A stretch of DNA of 64,000 nt from Bacillota bacterium (GTDB lineage Bacteria; Bacillota; Clostridia; Peptostreptococcales; Anaerovoracaceae). The DNA lies in NCBI GenBank assembly GCA_017417045.1, contig JAFPZZ010000035.1, forward strand, positions 1 through 64,000, written 5' to 3'. Under the pieces are notes generated by a model. That model searched no databases. It was not told the DNA's origin and saw only the letters and a list, made by a program, of their open reading frames with translations. A program made the position numbers and the translations under genes. Below, in pieces: positions 16,580 through 25,085 of the stretch; position 1 is the stretch's first letter, and each line of letters opens with the position of its first letter.

Positions 16580-16963
16580 ATGAAACTTCAGGAATCGGGC
16601 GAGATGTATCTCGAAGCCATCCTGGTCATATTCCAGGAAAAAGGTTCTGTAAGATCTATAGACGTTAGCGAATATCTGAATTACTCCAAGCCTTCTGTGA
16701 GCAGGGCCATGCATCTGCTCAAAGACAACGGCTATATCAATATGGATGAAGTGAGCGGCGCGATAAGCCTGACTGAAAGCGGACTCAAGATCGCTGAAAA
16801 GATCTACGAACGCCACAATATCCTCTCCGCCCTTTTGATGGAGCTTGGAGTCGACAGAGAGACTGCAGTCGAAGACGCCTGCAAGATGGAGCACGACATA
16901 AGCGACAAGAGCTTTGAGGTCATCAAGGCGCATATCAAGATCGAGCACGGCATCCCGAATTAA
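16580..16963 (+). CDS. DtxR/MntR family metal-dependent repressor
   Basis: Metal-sensing winged-helix repressor of 127 residues, divergent from the feo operon. The N-terminal helix-turn-helix covers VRSIDVSEYLNYSKPSVSRAMHLLKDNGYI, and the dimerisation/metal part contains HNILSALLMELG, EDACKMEHDISDKSF and KAHIKIEH, with the Met/Cys/Glu/His ligands expected of this family. It lacks the C-terminal SH3-like domain of DtxR, as MntR does. ATG 16580 has an excellent AGGAGGTG (16569-16576); a GTG two codons earlier lies inside that site. The three TTAGC/GCTAA palindromes nearby are its likely targets. Fe2+ is the expected corepressor from context, Mn2+ is possible. Confidence 0.88.
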   Translation: MKLQESGEMYLEAILVIFQEKGSVRSIDVSEYLNYSKPSVSRAMHLLKDNGYINMDEVSGAISLTESGLKIAEKIYERHNILSALLMELGVDRETAVEDACKMEHDISDKSFEVIKAHIKIEHGIPN

Positions 16964-16992
16964 GCCATATCTTAAAGATCTGCATCAGAACT

Positions 16993-17030
16993 AAAAACGT
17001 ACGCCTCCGGCCGGAAGCGTACGTTTTTGT
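16993..17030. terminator. Bidirectional terminator between the repressor and a MATE gene
   Basis: Twelve-base arms AAAAACGTACGC and GCGTACGTTTTT enclose a second palindrome TCCGGCCGGA. T runs exist on both strands, so it can end both converging genes. Confidence 0.85.
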
Positions 17031-17095
17031 CAAGTAGGGACCCCTCGATCGATGCAGGGTCATTTTAGAACACAGCGTTTGATCCAGTATATCTG

Positions 17096-18478
17096 TTATG
17101 CGGGATCCTCGTCTCTCAGATCCCTGATGCTCCTGAAGAATAATATGACCATCGTCATTGCGATAAGACCGCTGACCATGTCAGCAGAAGCCTGCGCCAC
17201 GGCAAGTCCGTTGACTCCGAAGAGCGCTGACAGGATGATGACGCAGGGAATGAGTGCGAGCGCCTGCCTTGAGAGACCGAGCACCGTAGCCTGCAGCGGT
17301 TTGCCCAGCGCCTGGAAAAGGCTGTTCACTATCATGACCCAGGTATGAGGTATCATAGTAACGCACTGCGAACGGACCATGAGTGTGCCTATGCCGATTA
17401 TCTCCTCTGAGCCTGACGCAGCGAATACAGAGATGAGTCTCGGTGCGAATATGAACATGATGGAACCAAGTATCAGCGAAGCGGTGGCTCCCATCAGCGA
17501 GCAGGTCTTAAATGACTCCCTCACCCTGCTGTATCTCTTGGCGCCCCAGCAGTATCCGACTATGGGCTGATAGCCCTGGCCGAAGCCCATGATCGCGGAA
17601 CCGACTAGCCTGGTGCACTTGTTCGCAACGGAGACTGAAGCGAGGGCTGCATCGCTGAAACCGCCCGCTAAATTGTTCGTCACTACAGAGGAAACGCTCA
17701 TAAGGCTCGACCTTATAAAGGTCGGTATGCCCATCTTCGCGACCTCTGCGTAGAGCTTTTTGCTGGGATGGAAGTATCTTTTGTTGAGGACCAGCATGGT
17801 CTTACCCGCGAGGAATGGATAAGCGAGCACGCACATGCTGATGAATTTAGATATCGTGGTGGCGAGAGCCGCGCCGGCGACTTCCATACCGAGGGTATTG
17901 ATGAAGATCGGATCCAGGACGACGTTTATCACGCAGCCCGACACCATACCTATCATGGAATAACGCGTGCTGCCCTCGGAGCGCAGCATCTGGCTCAGCG
18001 CCACCTCAGCCGCTGTAAACGGAGCGGATATGAGAATGATGCTGGCGTAATCCATGCTGTACTGCTTTGAAGACGCGGTAGATCCCAGAAGGTCCACGAG
18101 CGGGTCCATGAAGACATACGCAATAAGGGCCATTACGGAGATAAAGCACATTGAGGTCAGAAGTATGGTATTGCCTACTGTGCAGGCGTCCTCTTCCCTC
18201 CTCGCGCCCATGAGCCTGGATATGTAGCTGGACGCACCCACGCCAAAACCCATGGCTATAGAACGCATGAAGTGCAGCAGAGAATCGTTGACTCCCACCG
18301 CGGCTGTAGCGTACATACCGAGCTGACTCACGAAATAAGTGTCGGCTATATTGTAAAGAGAATCGATGAGCATCGAGACTATCATCGGAAGCGCGATTAT
18401 GGGTATTATCTTCGCGACCGGGTCTTCCAGCATCATCCTGCGCCTTTCATCGCGGCGCGCTCTGAGATCGTCAGGCAT
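17096..18478 (-). CDS. MATE family exporter
   Basis: Polytopic Na+ or H+ coupled exporter of 460 residues with about 12 membrane segments. The first helix region shows KIIPIIALPMIVSMLIDSLYNIADTYFVSQLG, the typical MATE signature at this place, and the second half contains GFGQGYQPIVGYCWGAK. It starts 25 bases after the stop of the flavodoxin-like gene upstream and is probably cotranscribed with it. AGGACAG precedes the ATG. The substrate is unknown; it belongs to a different subgroup from the MATE protein at 3297. Confidence 0.9.
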   Translation of the reverse strand: MPDDLRARRDERRRMMLEDPVAKIIPIIALPMIVSMLIDSLYNIADTYFVSQLGMYATAAVGVNDSLLHFMRSIAMGFGVGASSYISRLMGARREEDACTVGNTILLTSMCFISVMALIAYVFMDPLVDLLGSTASSKQYSMDYASIILISAPFTAAEVALSQMLRSEGSTRYSMIGMVSGCVINVVLDPIFINTLGMEVAGAALATTISKFISMCVLAYPFLAGKTMLVLNKRYFHPSKKLYAEVAKMGIPTFIRSSLMSVSSVVTNNLAGGFSDAALASVSVANKCTRLVGSAIMGFGQGYQPIVGYCWGAKRYSRVRESFKTCSLMGATASLILGSIMFIFAPRLISVFAASGSEEIIGIGTLMVRSQCVTMIPHTWVMIVNSLFQALGKPLQATVLGLSRQALALIPCVIILSALFGVNGLAVAQASADMVSGLIAMTMVILFFRSIRDLRDEDPA

Positions 18479-18503
18479 AGTCTGTCCTGTTCTTAAAAGA
18501 TGA

Positions 18504-19121
18504 TCAGCGGATGAAATTAGTCACGTTTTTCTTTTCGCTTTTGGGAGCGCCGTAGGTCTCCTTGCCAAGGGAGATGCTCTTCATCAGGAAGCACATGTTT
18601 CTGGCGAGTATCCTGGCTACGCTAATGCCTTCAAGGTCCTGTTCGGCCTCTCCCGGCTTGCTTCCGTGTATCCCGTTCCAATAGCGGCTCGAGGCGATGG
18701 GCATACCGCTGATAGTGAAATATTTGTTAATCTGATCGAAGGCAGTCTCTATGCCTCCCCTTCTAGCCGCGCAGAAGCAGCATCCGACTTTCATCGTCGT
18801 GTCGAACTTAGCGCTGTAAAACACCCTGTTCAGGAAGGAAGCGACCCTGCCCGCAGCGGCGGCATAGTATACAGGTGAGCCGATAACGATTCCGTCTGCA
18901 TTTTCGAACTTTTCGTTGAATTCGTTGACTGCGTCGTCTATAACGCAGCGGCCCAGCTTTGAGCAGGCTCCGCAGCCCCTGCAGTCCTCGACCGCTTTAT
19001 CTGCTATATTGAAGAGCTCGTATTCCGCGCCTTCTTCTTCGAAGACTTCCATCATCGCCCTGAGCGCGACCATGGTGTTTCCGTCTTTGTGAGGACTTCC
19101 GTTGACAATAAGGACCTTCAT
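18504..19121 (-). CDS. Iron-sulfur flavoprotein / NAD(P)H-dependent FMN reductase family
   Basis: Flavodoxin-fold electron-transfer protein of 205 residues. The FMN phosphate loop is GSPHKDGNT (8-16) and the flavin ring contact is GSPVYYAAA. A compact cysteine motif C-x2-C-x2-C-x5-C (Cys 47, 50, 53, 59) matches the [4Fe-4S] site of Isf-type iron-sulfur flavoproteins of anaerobes, which reduce O2, peroxide or other acceptors. ATG 19121 is chosen because it starts KVLIVNGSP and has GGAG upstream; the longer frame adds only ten residues. The MATE gene at 17096 follows in the same transcript. Confidence 0.88.
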   Translation of the reverse strand: MKVLIVNGSPHKDGNTMVALRAMMEVFEEEGAEYELFNIADKAVEDCRGCGACSKLGRCVIDDAVNEFNEKFENADGIVIGSPVYYAAAAGRVASFLNRVFYSAKFDTTMKVGCCFCAARRGGIETAFDQINKYFTISGMPIASSRYWNGIHGSKPGEAEQDLEGISVARILARNMCFLMKSISLGKETYGAPKSEKKNVTNFIR

Positions 19122-19202
19122 CCCGCTTGCTCCTTTCTTTTGCAATATCATACAGCCATTAGTTTAATATCAGGATCATTATAGCACCTATATATACATT
19201 TG

Positions 19203-19232
19203 TAAGCGCGGCCTTATTAAAGACCGCGCTTA
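19203..19232 (-). terminator. Hairpin after the first AbgB-like gene
   Basis: Stem TAAGCGCGG / CCGCGCTTA with a 12-base loop, 119 bases after the stop at 19351 on the minus strand and between it and the flavodoxin gene. The U tract is weak, so termination may be partial. The rest of 19122-19350 shows nothing recognisable. Confidence 0.45.
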
Positions 19233-19350
19233 TGCGACTGATCAAATTTGTGTTTCCGACAAGGATCGTGCTTGTCTGTTTTAAGAGATTTGGATCGCCT
19301 GGTCATGCTTGCCAGATCTCTCTTGACCGATCCTTTTTACCTGATCGAGT

Positions 19351-20778
19351 TTACCAGATCTCCGGCTTCATCTCCTTGGGAAGCGGGTTCGGATAGGTCT
19401 CTCCGCCAAGCCTGTCCTTCCACTCCTCGGTAGCCTCCTCGACCAGCTTCGGGGTGGTCAGGAACTCGTATGCGGCGCAGGCCATTACCTTGGATGCCGC
19501 TATCATAGCCTTGTGAGCTACGGGGCCCTTGCCCTGAGCTACGACCTGCCAAGCATGTCCCGGAGTTCCGGCAGCCAGGGTCGAGGTACCGATCTGGGAT
19601 GTGGGAACGACCCAGGATACGTCGCCTACGTCGGTGGAGCCGCCGCCCTTGAGCAGCCTTCCGTCGATTACGAAGTTGAGAACGGGATTTGCGTCGAGGA
19701 ATTCCTTCCAGCCCTTTCCGACGAGCGCCTTGGCCTGATTCTCCAGAGCCGCCCTGTCGAGCGGAGTGATCACCTCGGTGAACTTCTTCGCGTACGCAAG
19801 GTCTTCCTCGGTGAGATCCATGGGGATGAACTCGTGCAGATACTTGTCGAGCACGTCTCCTATTACGTCGTTCGGAATGAGATTGGAGTAAGCAGCGACG
19901 TGTCTGATATCAACGGTGGTACCGGTCATGAGAGCCGCGCCTCTCGCGCAGTTGCTGACCCTTTCGGCCAGTTCGACTACGTCGGTGACCTTGGGCGCCC
20001 TGATAGCGTAGAGCACCTGGGCCTCGCTCTGCACTACGTTCGGAGCGGTGCCGCCCGAATTTATTATCGCATAGTGGATCCTGGCCTCGTCTATCATGTG
20101 CTCTCTCATGTAGTTCACGCCAACGTCCATGAGCTCGACAGCGTCGAGAGCGGAACGTCCGAGATGCGGAGCTCCGGCAGCATGACTGGAGAGACCGTGG
20201 AAGGTGTAGAAGATCCTGAAGTTGGCGAGACTGGAGCCTCTGTTCACGGCATTAGTGGTCCCGGGATGCCAGGAGATGCAGATATCTACGTCGTCGAAGC
20301 AGCCTTCCCTGACAAGGAAAGCCTTGCCGCCGGCATTTTCCTCGGCAGGGCAACCGTAAAACCTTATCGTGCCCTTAACGCCGTTCTTCTCCATATAATC
20401 CTTGAGTCCTACCGTAGCGGCTATGGAAGCCATTCCGAGCAGGTTGTGTCCGCAGCCGTGCCCGTCCCCTCCGGGGATTATCTCTTTCCTCTCGGCTACG
20501 TCGGCTTCCTGAGACAGCCCGGAGAGAGCGTCGTATTCACCGAGTATTCCTATGATAGGCTTGCCCCTTCCGAATTCAGCAACGAAGGCCGTGTCCTCGC
20601 CTCCTATGCCTCTGGTCACCTTGAAGCCGAGGCTCTCCATGTATTCGGATTCTTCCTTGGAAGACTTGAACTCGGAAAAGCGTGACTCCGCGTAGCCCCA
20701 GACGTGGTCGGAGATCTCCCAGGTCTTTTCTTTTCTGTCATCTATAAACTGAACTATGTCCTTTGCAAACTGTTCCAT
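19351..20778 (-). CDS. AbgB-like M20 amidohydrolase (copy 1)
   Basis: Zinc amidohydrolase of 475 residues in the p-aminobenzoyl-glutamate hydrolase subunit B group, which also includes indoleacetyl- and other acyl-amino acid hydrolases. Metal and catalytic motifs: EYDALSG (81-87), GHGCGHN (106-112), CPAEENAGG (about 145), SWHPG (about 175) and near the end GTPGHAWQ. A block of about 160 residues in the lid/central region is almost identical in protein sequence to the next gene. The ATG at 20778 follows AAAGGAAAAGG. It is the second gene of a tandem pair. Confidence 0.9.
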   Translation of the reverse strand: MEQFAKDIVQFIDDRKEKTWEISDHVWGYAESRFSEFKSSKEESEYMESLGFKVTRGIGGEDTAFVAEFGRGKPIIGILGEYDALSGLSQEADVAERKEIIPGGDGHGCGHNLLGMASIAATVGLKDYMEKNGVKGTIRFYGCPAEENAGGKAFLVREGCFDDVDICISWHPGTTNAVNRGSSLANFRIFYTFHGLSSHAAGAPHLGRSALDAVELMDVGVNYMREHMIDEARIHYAIINSGGTAPNVVQSEAQVLYAIRAPKVTDVVELAERVSNCARGAALMTGTTVDIRHVAAYSNLIPNDVIGDVLDKYLHEFIPMDLTEEDLAYAKKFTEVITPLDRAALENQAKALVGKGWKEFLDANPVLNFVIDGRLLKGGGSTDVGDVSWVVPTSQIGTSTLAAGTPGHAWQVVAQGKGPVAHKAMIAASKVMACAAYEFLTTPKLVEEATEEWKDRLGGETYPNPLPKEMKPEIW

Positions 20779-20797
20779 ATCCTTTTCCTTTCTTCGC

Positions 20798-20823
20798 GCC
20801 CGGCGGAGAGGACTGCGCCGGGC
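20798..20823 (-). other. Hairpin between the tandem amidohydrolase genes
   Basis: Eight-base stem GCCCGGCG / CGCCGGGC in the 92-base gap, ending about 20 bases before the start codon of the downstream copy. There is no U run after it, so it more likely affects mRNA stability or the ratio of the two proteins than ends transcription. Confidence 0.5.
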
Positions 20824-20870
20824 TGATAGGCGATAAATTGAAAATGAAGGGATCTAACGGCTATTTTTGT

Positions 20871-22289
20871 TTACCAGATCTCAGGCTTGGAGCCCTTGGG
20901 CAGCGGATCGGGATAACCGTCGGGACCTACGACCTCGTTCCACTCTTCTTTGGCTGCCTTTACAAGCTCGGGATCCTCGAAGAAGTCGACGCAGGCCGCG
21001 GCCATGACCTTAGCAGCGAAGAGCATGCCCTTCTTGGCAACGGGGCCCTTGCCCTGCGCTACGTTCTGCCAGCTGTGGCCGGGAGTTCCGGAAGCGGAAG
21101 TCGCCGTGAAGAAGAACGCGAACGGGCACTTGTAGGAAACAGCGCCGGCGTCGTTGGATCCGCTCATCTTTCCAGGGTTCTTCTGATAGAAGTTCCAGAT
21201 AGGCATATCGACCAGCTTGGCCCAGTCCTTGCCCGCTTCCATCTCGGCGGTCTTCTTGAGGTTGACCTTGTCGAGCTCGGTGATAGCTTCGTGGAACTTC
21301 TGCGCGTATGCGATCTCCTCGTCCGTATAGTCGAGCGGCAGGAGCTCTTCCATGTGCTTTTTGATGGTGTTCTTTACCACGTCGTTGGCGACGTAATCAG
21401 AGTAGGCCGCGACGTGTCTGATATCAACTGTCGTTCCGGTCATGAGGGCCGCTCCTCTGGCGCAGTTGTTCACCCTCTCAGCGAGCTCCTTGACGTCGGT
21501 CACCTTGGGAGCCCGTATAGCGTAGAGCACGGTAGCCTGGCTCTGTACGACGTTGGGGGCGGTCCCGCCGGTATCGATGATGGCGTAGTGTATCCTTGCC
21601 TCGTCGATCATGTGCTCCCTCATGTAGTTAACGCCCACGTCCATGAGCTCTACCGCGTCGAGAGCCGAGCGTCCGAGGTGAGGAGCTCCGGCGGCGTGGC
21701 TTGAGAGGCCGTGGAAAGTGTAGAAGATCCTGAAGTTCGCGAGGCAGCCGCTGTCCACCGCGAAGTTGGAGGTGCCGGGATGCCAGGACATGCAGATGTC
21801 TACGTCGTCGAAGGCCCCGTCGCGGGCCAGGAATTCCTTGCCGCCTGCGTTCTCCTCAGCCGGGCAGCCGTATACTCTGAGTGTACCCTTGGTGCCGTGC
21901 TTCTCCATATAGGCCTTGATTGCGAGCGCGGAGGCTATGGGTCCGGCTCCGAGCAGGTTGTGACCGCAGCCGTGTCCCTGTCCGCCCTCGATTATGGGCT
22001 TCTTCTCATCGATATCGGCTTCCTGGGAAAGGCCGGAAAGAGCGTCATACTCGCCGAGCATGGCTATCACAGGCTGACCGCTTCCGAATTCCGCGAGGTA
22101 TGCGGTATCCTCTCCGCAGAGGCCTCTCTGGACCTTGAAGCCGTTGACCTCGAGGAAGTCGGCTTCCAGCTTCGCCGATCTGAATTCCTGGAATCTCGGC
22201 TCGGCATACTCCCATACCTTGTCGGATATCTCGTATACCTCTTCCTTTCTGGATTCGATGAGATCGAACAGTTCCTTCTGATAATCCAT
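20871..22289 (-). CDS. AbgB-like M20 amidohydrolase (copy 2)
   Basis: Paralogue of the gene at 19351 (472 residues) with the same motif order: EYDALSG, GHGCGHN, CPAEENAGG, SWHPG and GTPGHSWQ. The N- and C-terminal thirds differ moderately, while the central part is nearly identical at protein level although many third codon positions differ. The product would be cytosolic, perhaps forming a complex with copy 1 or acting on a related substrate. ATG 22289 follows AAAGGAGAAGAAT. A hairpin at 22311 separates it from the fluoride channel gene upstream. Confidence 0.9.
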   Translation of the reverse strand: MDYQKELFDLIESRKEEVYEISDKVWEYAEPRFQEFRSAKLEADFLEVNGFKVQRGLCGEDTAYLAEFGSGQPVIAMLGEYDALSGLSQEADIDEKKPIIEGGQGHGCGHNLLGAGPIASALAIKAYMEKHGTKGTLRVYGCPAEENAGGKEFLARDGAFDDVDICMSWHPGTSNFAVDSGCLANFRIFYTFHGLSSHAAGAPHLGRSALDAVELMDVGVNYMREHMIDEARIHYAIIDTGGTAPNVVQSQATVLYAIRAPKVTDVKELAERVNNCARGAALMTGTTVDIRHVAAYSDYVANDVVKNTIKKHMEELLPLDYTDEEIAYAQKFHEAITELDKVNLKKTAEMEAGKDWAKLVDMPIWNFYQKNPGKMSGSNDAGAVSYKCPFAFFFTATSASGTPGHSWQNVAQGKGPVAKKGMLFAAKVMAAACVDFFEDPELVKAAKEEWNEVVGPDGYPDPLPKGSKPEIW

Positions 22290-22310
22290 ATTCTTCTCCT
22301 TTCTAAGCGA

Positions 22311-22333
22311 AAGCGGCCATATAAAGGCCGCTT
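22311..22333 (-). terminator. Hairpin after the fluoride channel gene
   Basis: Stem AAGCGGCC / GGCCGCTT, starting three bases after the stop codon at 22337 on the minus strand. No clear U run follows, so it may only partly terminate before the amidohydrolase pair. Confidence 0.4.
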
Positions 22334-22336
22334 AAA

Positions 22337-22699
22337 CTATTTTATCAATATGTCAGACGCGTATATGCCGGCGTAAGCGCAGGCCACGCTGAACAAAACG
22401 TAAAACAGGCCGTAGATATGCTGGCCGTTTTTAATAAAGCTGTAGCTCTCGGTGAAGCAGGTCGCGAAAGTCGTGTAGGCCCCAAGGATCCCTACTCTGA
22501 GAAACAGGAACATATTTGGGTCTATGTCGCTGCGCTTCGATACGAGCGCGAGGAATATGCCCGCGCCCAGCGCGCCGGTGAAATTGATAAAGAAGGTCTT
22601 GATCGGAAACGATCCGACCGATATGGGAAGCTGCGTCACGAGGAATCTGAGCACGGCTCCTATCGCTCCTCCCAAAGCTACAATAAGACAGTTCATCAT
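22337..22699 (-). CDS. crcB: Fluoride channel CrcB/Fluc
   Basis: Dual-topology fluoride export channel, 120 residues with four membrane helices. Conserved features are the N-terminal GGAIGAVLRF, the polar INFTGALGAG of helix 2 and the phenylalanine-box region GAYTTFATCFTES of helix 3. Fluc proteins act as dimers; a second copy is not present here, so it is either the homodimeric form or its partner is elsewhere. Two adjacent ATG codons (22699, 22696) can serve as start; no strong Shine-Dalgarno site is seen. No fluoride riboswitch was recognised upstream. Confidence 0.92.
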   Translation of the reverse strand: MMNCLIVALGGAIGAVLRFLVTQLPISVGSFPIKTFFINFTGALGAGIFLALVSKRSDIDPNMFLFLRVGILGAYTTFATCFTESYSFIKNGQHIYGLFYVLFSVACAYAGIYASDILIK

Positions 22700-22774
22700 T
22701 GATTGGTACCGGGTCTATCCATGGCCCATACAGAAGGGCGCGCGGATCTTTATCATTAGTAAGGGAAATGCAGT

Positions 22775-23368
22775 CTATTCTATCGCGGCTATAGCGGCCT
22801 CGAGAGCCTTGATTATATCCGCTCTCTCCATGCTGGGCTCTCCGTTCTTCGCCTGCTCGGGCAGATAAGGCACGTGGATGAAGCCGACCCTGGTCTGAGT
22901 GCCGTGGAAATAGTAGAGCATGCTGTAGAGAAGGTCGTTGCATACGAAGGCACCCGCCGAGAGCGAAAGCTTTCCGGCTACGCCGGCTTCGTTGATAGCG
23001 GCCGCCATGGCCCTGGCGGGAAGCGTAGTGAAGATGGCCGCCGGGCCTTTTTCGACTACGGGCTCGTCTTGCGGCGCGTTTCCTTCGTTGTCCTGGATGC
23101 GGCCGTATCTGAGGTTGATCCCTACCATTTCCGGAGTGACGGCTTCCCTGCCGCCCGCCTGTCCGACGCAGAGCACCACGTCGGCGCCTATCTCGTCGGC
23201 CTTCTTCGAAACGGTCTCTCCGGCCTTGCCGAATACCGTCGGTACCATCAGCTTCGTGATCTCGAAGTCTCCTACTCTGTCAGAGACCCGGCTCACTGCC
23301 TCCCACGCGGGATTGACGCTCTCTCCTCCGAAGGGATCGAAGCCCGTAAGCAGTAATTTCTTTGCCAT
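22775..23368 (-). CDS. pcp: Pyrrolidone-carboxylate peptidase (pyroglutamyl peptidase I)
   Basis: Cysteine peptidase of family C15 that removes N-terminal pyroglutamate from peptides in the cytosol (197 residues). Motifs include TGFDPFGGESVNPAW near the N terminus, the Glu in VGQAGGREAVTPE, the nucleophile in AGAFVCNDLLY and the His in VGFIHVPYLPEQ, giving the Glu-Cys-His set. The ATG at 23368 fits an AGGAGAG site 11 bases upstream better than the GTG at 23377, which lies two bases from it. It is 15 bases from the cyclophilin gene and fits the peptide-scavenging theme of the neighbourhood. Confidence 0.93.
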   Translation of the reverse strand: MAKKLLLTGFDPFGGESVNPAWEAVSRVSDRVGDFEITKLMVPTVFGKAGETVSKKADEIGADVVLCVGQAGGREAVTPEMVGINLRYGRIQDNEGNAPQDEPVVEKGPAAIFTTLPARAMAAAINEAGVAGKLSLSAGAFVCNDLLYSMLYYFHGTQTRVGFIHVPYLPEQAKNGEPSMERADIIKALEAAIAAIE

Positions 23369-23383
23369 ATCAGTCACACTCTC

Positions 23384-23863
23384 CTATTCGCTTACTCTTA
23401 TAGTCTTAATGACCTGCGGCTCGAGGGGCTTGTCCCTCATGTCCGTGCGCACGTTGACTATTGAATCTGCTATCTCCATGCCCTCGGTGACCTTTCCGAA
23501 GGCCGCGTACTGTCCGTCTAGATGGGGAGCGTCCTCGATCATGATAAAGAACTGCGACCCCGCCGAGTCAGGATGCATCGCCCTGGCCATAGAAAGGACT
23601 CCCCTGGTATGCTTCAGATCGTTCTTTACGCCGTTGGCCCTGAACTCTCCCTTGATGGTATATCCCGGACCGCCTGTCCCCGTTCCGTTCGGGCAGCCGC
23701 CCTGGATCATGAATCCGGGGATGACCCTGTGGAATATGAGTCCGTCGTAGAAGCCCTCGTTCGCGAGCTTCTCAAAATTTGCGGCGGATATCGGGGCTAT
23801 GTCTTCATAAAGCTCTCCGCTCATCCTCGTCCCGTTCTCCATCTCGATAACGAATCTTTTCAT
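23384..23863 (-). CDS. ppiB: Cyclophilin-type peptidyl-prolyl cis-trans isomerase
   Basis: Cytosolic proline isomerase of 159 residues. The cyclophilin core is visible as FHRVIPGFMIQGGCPNGTGTG, the catalytic Arg in FHRV, then GVLSMARAMHPDSAGSQFFI and the active-site loop AAFGKVTEGMEI. There is no signal peptide. The start ATG 23863 has AAGAGGTG upstream. It sits between an aldo/keto reductase and pcp on the same strand with 15-20 base gaps, so the three form an operon. Confidence 0.94.
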   Translation of the reverse strand: MKRFVIEMENGTRMSGELYEDIAPISAANFEKLANEGFYDGLIFHRVIPGFMIQGGCPNGTGTGGPGYTIKGEFRANGVKNDLKHTRGVLSMARAMHPDSAGSQFFIMIEDAPHLDGQYAAFGKVTEGMEIADSIVNVRTDMRDKPLEPQVIKTIRVSE

Positions 23864-23883
23864 AGTGCATCACCTCTTGTATA

Positions 23884-25065
23884 TTACGAATATCTCATAA
23901 AGCGCTTAGTCAGCGCGACGCCTATACCGTAGCCCGGGATCTCAAGCGCCTTCTTCGCGTTCTTAAGCTCTTTTCGTATCTCTATGTACTGGGGGCAGTG
24001 CTGCTCGCAGCGACCGCAGCCTATGCAGTTGGACGCCCCTGTGCTGCTCCCCCTTACGGCTGTAGTCATGAAATAATCCCTTATACCTCTCATGCGCCCG
24101 TCGATGGAGGAAGCGTTATAGGCCGCGAAAATGCCCGGAATATCGACGTTTTTTGGACAAGGCATACAATACCTGCAGCCCGTGCATCCGACCTTCTGAG
24201 AGGCTGTTATGAGCCTTACGAGCTCATCGTAGAGCTCCCTCTCCTCCCGGCTTATGGATCCCGCCTCCGCTCTGTCCGCGGCGCTCAGATTCTGCTGTAC
24301 GCTCTCAAGAGTATTCATGCCGGAGAGAACGCAGGTGACCCCGGGCTGGTCCCAGAGCCATCTGAAAGAAGCCTCCGCGGGGCCTATCCCTCCCATTCTT
24401 TCCTTTATGAGCTGCGAAGCCGAAGATGGGAGCCCGTTCACAAGGCGCCCTCCTCTGAGCGGTTCCATTATGACGACAGGTATCCCTTTGGAAGCGGCGT
24501 ATTCCAGCCCCGTCCTTCCCGCCTGTGAGTTCTCATCGAGATAATTGTACTGTATCTGACAAAAGTCCCAATCATAGACGTCTATCAGGCGGCAGAACAT
24601 GTCCGAGTTGCCGTGATAGGAATAGCCTATGTTTATTATCTCACCGGAAGCCTTCTTCGATCCTATCCATTCCTCTATGCCGAGGCCTTTGAGCCTTTCC
24701 CAGGCGGAGACGTCGTTGAGCATGTGCATCAGATAATAATCGACGCGGTCGGTGCGAAGCCTCCTAAGTTCCTCTTTGAAGGTCTTGTCCAGGCCTTCTG
24801 CGCCTCTTATCAGGTAATGCGGCAGCTTAGTCGCTATATTGATCTTATCTCTGATGCCGTTCCGCTCGAATATCTCCCCTATCGCGGCTTCGCTTCCGGG
24901 GTATATATAGGCTGTGTCGTAGTAGTTCACGCCGCCCTCGTACGCGGCCATGATCTCCTTCTCCGCCTTGTCTATATCTATCCCGCCCGCTTTCTGCGTG
25001 AAGCGCATGCAGCCGTAGCCGAGCACGGATATCTCGCGGCCTTTTTTGTCCCTTCTGTATCTCAT
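23884..25065 (-). CDS. Aldo/keto reductase with C-terminal ferredoxin domain
   Basis: Oxidoreductase of 393 residues. The TIM-barrel part has the catalytic tetrad in YYDTAYIY (Asp, Tyr), IATKLP (Lys) and YYLMHML (His). The C-terminal 100 residues contain two cysteine clusters: CTGCRYCMPCPKNVDIP and CIGCGRCEQHCPQYIEI, the second a clear [4Fe-4S] ferredoxin motif. Such fused enzymes are widespread in Clostridia; the carbonyl substrate and electron partner are unknown. It heads the operon with cyclophilin and pcp, 20 bases before the former. A paralogue with the same architecture is at 49184. Confidence 0.92.
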   Translation of the reverse strand: MRYRRDKKGREISVLGYGCMRFTQKAGGIDIDKAEKEIMAAYEGGVNYYDTAYIYPGSEAAIGEIFERNGIRDKINIATKLPHYLIRGAEGLDKTFKEELRRLRTDRVDYYLMHMLNDVSAWERLKGLGIEEWIGSKKASGEIINIGYSYHGNSDMFCRLIDVYDWDFCQIQYNYLDENSQAGRTGLEYAASKGIPVVIMEPLRGGRLVNGLPSSASQLIKERMGGIGPAEASFRWLWDQPGVTCVLSGMNTLESVQQNLSAADRAEAGSISREERELYDELVRLITASQKVGCTGCRYCMPCPKNVDIPGIFAAYNASSIDGRMRGIRDYFMTTAVRGSSTGASNCIGCGRCEQHCPQYIEIRKELKNAKKALEIPGYGIGVALTKRFMRYS

Positions 25066-25085
25066 AAATGACCCCGGCGCAGAGC

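Noticed and set aside
19513..20685. Long open frame of 390 codons on the plus strand opposite the AbgB-like gene
   Set aside because: It is antisense to a gene with clear zinc-hydrolase motifs, has no Shine-Dalgarno site and low sequence sense; GC-rich codon usage keeps the opposite frame open.
22700..22774. Fluoride riboswitch upstream of crcB
   Set aside because: The 75 bases before the gene do not show the conserved fluoride aptamer pattern, and the pcp gene ends just upstream.
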